Shown here: piece after piece, positions 57,703-64,000 of the stretch | Layout of the letters: every line of letters begins with the position of its first letter | Position numbering within the stretch: position 1 is the first letter of the stretch | Assembly (NCBI GenBank): GCA_003290165.1 | Contig: QNQO01008305.1 | Coordinates: forward strand, 62,001-126,000 | Reading direction: 5' to 3' | DNA length: 64,000 nucleotides | Source of the DNA: Berberis thunbergii | Taxonomy: Eukaryota > Streptophyta > Magnoliopsida > Ranunculales > Berberidaceae | The notes under the pieces: generated by a model | The model's database searches: none | What the model saw: only the letters and a program-made list of their open reading frames with translations | Told to the model about the DNA's origin: nothing | Translations under genes and position numbers: made by a program

Positions 57703-60700
57703 GGGGACGACTTAGGCTTTATAGATTTTGTTACTCCAAAAGACAAATTATCCTGACTTGCAAAATTGCTGGAGTTGATATCAGGTAGAACTTAATTTAG
57801 TTCCATGTGAGATATGTGTATTATATCATGCGAATACAACAGATAACTAGGAAGACTAAAACTTCAAACAGAATAATTACCTGTGGCTGCTTGTTAGCAT
57901 ATCTATCAGCCGATCAGGACGCTCTTTATGTCTGTTGGCATATACATTTATGGCTGCTCCCAAAACCTACAAAATCCAGAATAAGGCTCAATTCAAAATT
58001 TTATTATAGAATAACCGTGTTTGTTTTAAAAATACGTCCAACTTATCAAAGATTCAATATAGGCCTAGTCATTACATAATTGTACCATATCGAGTAAACC
58101 AAGAAATGGACAAACCAACAATTTTTTTTTAGTAGTAGGCATTTCTCTCATTGCTGTGAAATTATAATGAACCAAAGAAGTCCTTCCTGTAGGAATTTCT
58201 GCATTGGTGTAACTTTACAGTCAAGAAGCTGAGTGTCCTATGCTTTTAGTTTTAATGTGGTGGAGAAAAAATTGTTTCAGTGGAGTGTGGAGACTATGCC
58301 AAACCACCACCACATGCACCAATGGAAAGATTGTATACAATGATAAGGGCACAGCTACAAACTATTTTGGGAGTGAAGGCATACAATGAGATGTGTCTGG
58401 ATCAGATTGAGGGTGACCTAGATTCAAGCCTATTTTGAAAAGTCGACACCTGTGTCCAACATGTTTTGGACAATGAAGCGGATCCAGTATCTGTCGGATA
58501 AGTTTGACTCAAAATTAAACAAGTGGTCAACAAGTTGGGACGTTTGACTAACAGTTGGATGCAGTCTGAACACAATAGTGTAAGATTTTTATTTTATTTT
58601 TTATTATTAATGTTTTGAAATAGATGCAGATACCCATGAAGGGGATGTTTACAGCCCACTGAATATCTAGATTTTTTAGCTATTAATTTAATACAGGAGG
58701 ATCTGTACTAAGAATCAAGATATTTTGATATTGCTTATTATCGGAGTTGAGATTAAGTGTATATATGACTTGTGATGTGTAAGACTTGTGAGCAACTTAT
58801 GACCTTCGTCAATATATGAATTATGCATCATGTTATCTATTAATGTTTAATTGTGTATATGTTTATTTCATTAGAAAAAATTTATTATAAGGTTTGATGT
58901 GTCCTAGTTTCAAAATAATTTGCCGTGTTACTGTTGTGTCCGTGGATCCTTGCTCAACGCAGATCCGGATCCTGTAGTGAATCCGAATCTCACTAGTAAG
59001 GAAATAAATTGGCAAATCAGGTCAAATTTAGTTGGGTTGTGCAAACTATATAGTTGAAGTCATAATGATGACAATAGCAATAATTAAGACAATAGTAATG
59101 AGAATAGTAAGTTTCAAGGAAAATATTTGACTTTGAATTAAAGTCATGAAAGATGGTATGGAGAGACTTCCAAACATTTAAAGTTTCTGCACAACAAATG
59201 AAGAAGAACAACTTCCTACACATTTAGACTGTTGATACATGACTCTGAAGGTTCAGAATACCCTTTAAAAAAAGGCATATCATTTAAAAGCAACTATCAA
59301 AAGAAGAGCATTTAAGAACATGTGAATATCACTGACACATGATTGCATAATGCATACATGAGTTCTTCGGTCCCAGGGTGGTCACTCATTTTCGAATAGG
59401 GGTCCTGTAGAAGCAGAAAATCAGAGGAAGAGCTCCTCCTCAACAGTGAGAAAGCCGATCATCTTTTCATTACAGCCGAGAGAGAACCCCTCTCTTTCTT
59501 CTTTTCTTTGTCCTCTCCTAATCTAGTGTTCCACCCCCACATCCACCCCTTTTTTAAGGCCCACAGTTTTCTAATGAATTTATCAATACGTATTTTTATA
59601 TATGTTCCATGCTCCACACAATAAATGCCCCCACATTTTCATTAAAGTTCCAAATTATTACTATATAATTTGGTGAATTTTTGGTAATTACATGTCCTAA
59701 CTCATGTTTCATACACAATTACTACAAGTTTAGACTGGTTTTGATCTCAAGAAAAATTGACCTGTTTTTTGCCTAGGGTGCGTGTGCAGGAGGTTGGGTG
59801 GACTACTATTAATCAAAATCTGATAAACAAGAAAAAGAAAGTACAATAAACTTGTTATTAAATAGCAAGGACGGAGCCACGTGGGGGCAAGTAGGGGCAC
59901 TAATTTTGTTATTTATTTCTAATATGCCCACCCCTGCGATGCCGATGACTTCGTCCTGCCCCACCCCTTCCTCTCTATGTTCTCCCTTCCTGCTCCGTCC
60001 TTTTCCTTTCTTCTACTCCCTCTCTCTGTTTACTGCAATACCGGCAATCGCCCCGCCTCCTACTATCTTCCTCTCCCTCCCTCTTTGATGATTTAGTTAT
60101 TTTTCCTATCACCACCAACAACCCCAACCTCTCTTTCCTGCTTTGAGGAAGGTTTTTAAAAAAATATTTTCTTAAGATGAATTCGTATATTGAAGTCTAG
60201 TTTTGTATTTTATTCGTAGGGTTTTTCTGGTGATGCATGAAAATTTTGATCCATTAAACTTTTCTCAAGATACATGTTTGTATCTCGAAGTTCATGTGTG
60301 AGTTATTGTTTGAAGGACATTTTAGTAATCAACGTGAGCCTTTCGACAGTCAATGTCAATGCACGTTGACTGCTAGTTCTGGGGAGAGACTACAATAGTG
60401 ATTAATGATGGGTAACTTCTAATTAGCTATTTATGATAGGTGGCAAATCACAAATAACCATTTTTTTCACATCTAACTTTACATTTGAAATTAATTTTTG
60501 CCCTTAACTTTATATACCAATTTGATTTGTCTCCCATATATTTATCTTTTGTGCTCCTACAAATTAACTTGTTGGATTCATTTTCTTTCCCGTAAATTAG
60601 ATAGAGTTTTGTTTAGCAATTGGTGTTTTGTATAGTTATTTATGTATTGTTCGAACTAAATTTTTTTTGTTGAAGTGACTATTTAATATATTATCATTAA

Positions 60701-62059
60701 TTAACTATAACTCATCACTCCGCCCCCGCTCTCCTTCAACAAAAATCATGGCTCCGTTACTGGAAACTGTTTCAATTTATTCCTTTCGGTTGGCAACCAC
60801 TTGAATTGCAAAGTAACTAACTGCTTCGAACTTATGATTAAGTCCCCAAATTGACGCACTGCCTGAATTTTGGTCGTCCCAAATAACGGTTAGTCAGACT
60901 ACCTTCCACACTCTCCACAACATTGTGAAAAGCATCAAGAATATGAAAGGTACATTACCTGGTCCCAATCATCATCATCAATTGTCCCCTTAATGTTTCT
61001 CAAGAATTCTGTCAACTGCCCGCCCTTTTTTCTCTCTGCAAGTGATGCCGCAACTCCAGCATAGATGTCAACAGCTGCAAATAGTATAGTCGAAGTTGAA
61101 ATGACACAGCATTACAAGGAAGTAAATCACGATGAGGGAAAGTAAATAAGAGGTCACTAGACAAGTAAACACAATATATAAAGGGAATATATCATGTATG
61201 AACCTGGAAGATTAAATTCATAGATCACTTGAAAAGCCAAGTCAAAGTTCTTTTCAGCAAGCGTTTCCCCAATTTCACATCTTCTCCTGGAAAGCAGTTT
61301 AAAAAACATACAAACGAACCCATAACCGTAATGGTAAAGATGGTACAATACTCGAACGCAATCATTCGTGCCAACTATAAGTGGCCAGTTTCACCTATTC
61401 TGTTATCAAGGATTACTCATCGTCTATTATGACAGTGTTGTACATGATATTACAGTACTCAATGGTTGTCCCAGTTAAGAGGAGAAACTGATAATGTCAA
61501 ATTTCAATCAAGATTAGTACAAACCTGAAAGTCTCAGGGTCATTTGGATTTCCAAAAAGAGAACGTTTCCATGGTGATCCATCCACATCATTGAAAGATC
61601 TCACGACATCCACCTTTGAAGCAGGAAAGCATGTAAGGATTCATAATAACCATAGGAAAGAGAAAAAATTTCAGAGCATGAATTTTAGATGGTCATGCTG
61701 TGGGTGTGGGAGGAGGAGGGGGGGGGGGGGGTGTAGGGGGCTGGGGTTGGAGGGTTGCAGATGCAAGGGAAAAAATGGTGGCATAAGAGTATTTTCCTAC
61801 CTAGTAAATATAAGCTAGTTAATACTTTCCAATAGTTGGATAGATCAAGTTAATGTTTAAAGTTTACAGCTTCATTAGTTGTATGGCTCTGTAAAACGTA
61901 CAAGTTAAGAATATATATAGATTATTTCAAATCAAGTTAAATTTGAATTCTTAAGTAAAACTTAGCAATAATTCTCACAAACACGCATTCTGTCTGGTTG
62001 TCATTTAATGAATGTGTATTATTTATTCATTTATTATTATCATTATTATTGCTATTACC

Positions 62060-62109
<50 letters not shown>

Positions 62110-62761
62110 CGTTTTCATATATCTATATTTTTTCAAGCCAACTACCACAAAGATATGGGAAATGCTGATCATCTATATTCTTCATTGCCCTTCATCTGTC
62201 ATGGTCGACGAGAGAACACTTACTTTTGTGGAGAAATGGTCCATATCTTCCAGTCAAATTATCCTGTGCTTGTTATCCTTTAGGCATATGGTTGTGATTA
62301 CCAAATATATGCATGTTATGAGGGCACTAAATGGTTGTTGTACAAAAGGGACATCACATAATAAGCTTTAGTAAACTTGTTTTAGGATTGAGTTTCACTT
62401 TTTACATAAAAGCAGTTACATGAATTTATTTATTTCAAGTGTGTAAATTAAAATAATAATAGCATAGATTCCCCACATACTATTATACCAGACATGGGCA
62501 AAAAAGGGAAGGAACCACAGTTACTACAATACCAGAACCAGAATGAATAGAGTGAAAACTATTACGATTTCATCTTAAACGGAATATTCCTTCCGATCTG
62601 ATAGTAATATCCAATACCTGGATTGCCACTCGTGCTGAAAGTTTGACAAGCCCCTCCTCGGTAAGCTTCTCTGAGGCACTTTTACCACGAACATTCTTGG
62701 GGGCAAGTTTAGTAGATTCTCCAGCTCTATACCGTGCTGACAGCCCCTCATCAAAATGCAT
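56248..62761 (-). CDS. Spastizin/ZFYVE26-like protein, C-terminal seven exons (5' end outside window)
   Basis: Minus-strand exons 62618-62761, 61525-61613, 61204-61286, 60959-61074, 57881-57966, 57239-57338 and 56248-56313 (stop TAA) have consensus splice sites and one continuous frame. Text in order: FDEGLSARYRAGESTKLAPK and GKSASEKLTEEGLVKLSARV; SFNDVDGSPWKRSLFGNPND; RRCEIGETLAEKNFDLAFQV; VDIYAGVAASLAERKKGGQL with TIDDDDWDQ; LGAAINVYANRHKERPDRLI; VLACVVCGRLKSAFQIASRS; ALPVLDMCKQWLAQYM. The C-terminal VCGRLKSAF ... CKQWL pattern matches animal spastizin (CCGQLKSAY ... CAQWL). Animal spastizin is a large endolysosomal protein with a FYVE domain acting in autophagic lysosome reformation; the plant role is less clear. 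No stop or shift is seen, unlike the neighbouring KC1 copy. Confidence 0.85.
56314..57238 (-). other. Last intron of the spastizin-like gene
   Basis: A 101-codon minus frame at 56578-56883 (VPFDPYMLQLINPRHSSVLS) reads like protein but has no acceptor or donor match to the gene. It could be a retroelement or kinase-gene scrap. Nothing else seen. Confidence 0.35.
57666..57701. repeat. Poly(G) homopolymer, 36 bases
   Basis: An unbroken G36 run in an intron. Rare in plant nuclear DNA, with G-quadruplex potential; could be inflated by sequencing or assembly. Confidence 0.9.
57969..60958 (-). other. Large intron of the spastizin-like gene with a hAT insertion
   Basis: Between exons 60959-61074 and 57881-57966. 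It contains the hAT element at 59866-60762; the rest shows no gene. Confidence 0.6.
59866..60762. mobile_element. 0.9-kb hAT-type element
   Basis: CAAGGACGGAGCCACG at the left and inverted CAGTAACGGAGCCATGA at the right, with the family's GGGGGC motif near each end (GTGGGGGCAAG, CCGCCCCCGC). Target duplication not clear. Same family as 50494-52577. Lies in an intron, apparently harmless to the host gene. Confidence 0.8.
61718..61740. repeat. G-rich tract in intron
   Basis: AGGAGGAGG followed by a run of about 13 G and GTGTAGGGGG. Confidence 0.7.
62061..62109. repeat. (TAA)n-(TTA)n palindromic microsatellite
   Basis: About ten TAA units pass directly into about seven TTA units, so the tract can fold on itself. 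Confidence 0.85.
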
Positions 62762-63818
62762 CTACATCCAGATAGATTAAAAAAAAAGGCTTTTAATATC
62801 TGAAGCAAATCAACAATAAGTAACATGGGACTTGAAATGGTATATACTGGGTAAACTAAAATTGGACAAGGCACCGCAAAATTGGCATATTCTGTTGTAG
62901 ATCCTAAGTGTGCATCAATATAGCTGATATCTTATCTCAATTTTTTATTTTTTATTTTGATAAATATGATAATCACAATGAGTGAAACAGTGACGGAAGA
63001 TGTTCACTGTCCGCCCCAAAAGATTACAAAGTATATCAAGTTAATGCTTATATCTTAGGATCAACATTTTAAAATTTGCACTAATACTTTTGACAAGACA
63101 GCATGGAGAAAGAACTGCTGTGCATTATAAAAATCCAACACTGAAATCAGTACGTTAATGAGCCAGAAATACCTTAAAGCACATCATAGAGTCACTTGTT
63201 CACAGAGAAGATATCGACAAGAGAGGTAGTAATATGCGAACAACATTCACTCATAAAAAGCAAATGGAACTTCTATAAGCAACTAGACCATGCTTTTAGT
63301 AGTAGAATGTTGAAAAGTTCCATGTCACAGGCAATGAAAGACAATATATGAATGATTTAACAAGAGAAAATAAATATTCTTTGAAAAAGTCTCAGCGTGT
63401 GAAGTCAAAATAAGGGTGAAACCAGCTTGAAATGGATTAGTGACGTTGGAGGCTTCCAGAGAAAAAATGGAATAGGTGGGCGGGGTATGGGGTGGGGTGT
63501 GGTAAAAATGGCCTAAATAAGCATCCAGTAAGAATTTAAATGCATACTGAAGAAGCAACAAAACAACGAGGATTTACAACAGAATTTTCTCAATGCAACG
63601 AAGTATCGAGTAAGACAACCAAGAACGAAACAAAGCATAAAACAAACAAGAACAAAACATAGCAAAAAGAGGGCATGATCTTGTTAGTTAGGTGAGATTA
63701 TGCATCCTCCCCAACGGTAAGTAGGCAGCTCTGAAGTTGAATTGCATAGCAGATAAAAATAAAAGAAGGGATTGGGATGACAATTAGAGCAGAAAATGAA
63801 GAAACTTTCTCAAACTAA
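62762..63818 (-). other. Upstream intron of the spastizin-like gene, no exon recognised
   Basis: The next upstream exon, which should end just before the LENAKM-FDEGL-like junction, is not in the window. Only AT-rich intron sequence is seen. Confidence 0.5.
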
Positions 63819-64000
63819 TGGTGTGTTTGGTTGCATGGAATCCAATTCCATGGAATTGATGAGGGACTACTTATTTAAGAAAACATGTGGGGAACAATCT
63901 ATCACATATTGAATTCCCATGATCTTGGGAATCACATTCTTTGGGAGGAGCAAGGAGTGTGAGTCCCGTGTTCATGGGAGTTCAATTCGCATCATTAATC
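63819..64000. mobile_element. Tourist-like MITE, cut by window end
   Basis: TGGTGTGTTTGGTTGCATGG at the left and a TGTTCATGGGAGTTCAATTC palindromic interior, as in the pair at 49399-50030. The right end is outside the window. Confidence 0.75.

Noticed and set aside
58400..58990. Possible transposon with GTGTCC / GGATCC repeats
   Set aside because: No paired termini or target duplication could be found.
59852..60088. 78-codon Pro/Ser/Phe-rich frame
   Set aside because: Lies across the left end of a hAT element in an intron; composition only.

Overview
The window is nuclear DNA of a flowering plant, most likely a eudicot. It is AT-rich, with GT-AG introns, plant gene families, and CACTA, hAT, Tourist-like and LTR-retrotransposon insertions carrying target-site duplications (TSDs). 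There are no prokaryotic features. Identifications rest on motifs recognised by eye; no database search was run.

Layout. 1-0.8 kb: promoter, leader exon and first intron of a minus-strand gene leaving the window. 1.0-2.4 kb: hAT-family remnants, two related MITEs and the 3' end of an unrecognised gene. 6.0-8.4 kb: a 2.4-kb CACTA element with a TAT TSD that carries an open four-exon piece of ribosomal protein L24 with its promoter, plus a ubiquitin-conjugating (E2) enzyme fragment, both on the minus strand. 8.9-10.6 kb: a tandem duplication broken by a hAT. 10.76-22.7 kb: a short unrecognised plus-strand gene (G-box, TATA, exon 1) whose intron holds a chromovirus (11701-22613). That chromovirus has a second, inverted chromovirus (15633-21265) inside its integrase.

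27.6-52.7 kb (minus strand): a dead copy of a KC1/KAT3-type Shaker potassium-channel gene, the silent regulatory alpha subunit class. Eleven exons from the MSTTT start to the KHA domain are visible. They carry nonsense codons, frameshifts, damaged splice sites and hAT insertions inside or at the edge of three exons. Its introns hold a miniature LTR element with 51-bp repeats (29.5-30.6 kb), a hAT MITE, and a TAT-lineage Gypsy remnant with duplicated antisense ORF modules (39-49 kb). Two hAT elements with a captured gene fragment, one of them itself hit by a gag-protease-only LTR element, lie at the broken exons.

56.2-62.8 kb (minus strand): seven clean C-terminal exons of a spastizin/ZFYVE26-like gene, apparently intact, with a hAT element in one intron. 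The window ends in a Tourist-like MITE. The rest is intron or intergenic sequence with small repeats. No coordinated multi-gene system is present. The most notable finding is host-gene capture and dismantling by DNA transposons: the CACTA element with RPL24 and E2 pieces, the hAT pair with a captured gene, and the KC1 pseudogene.
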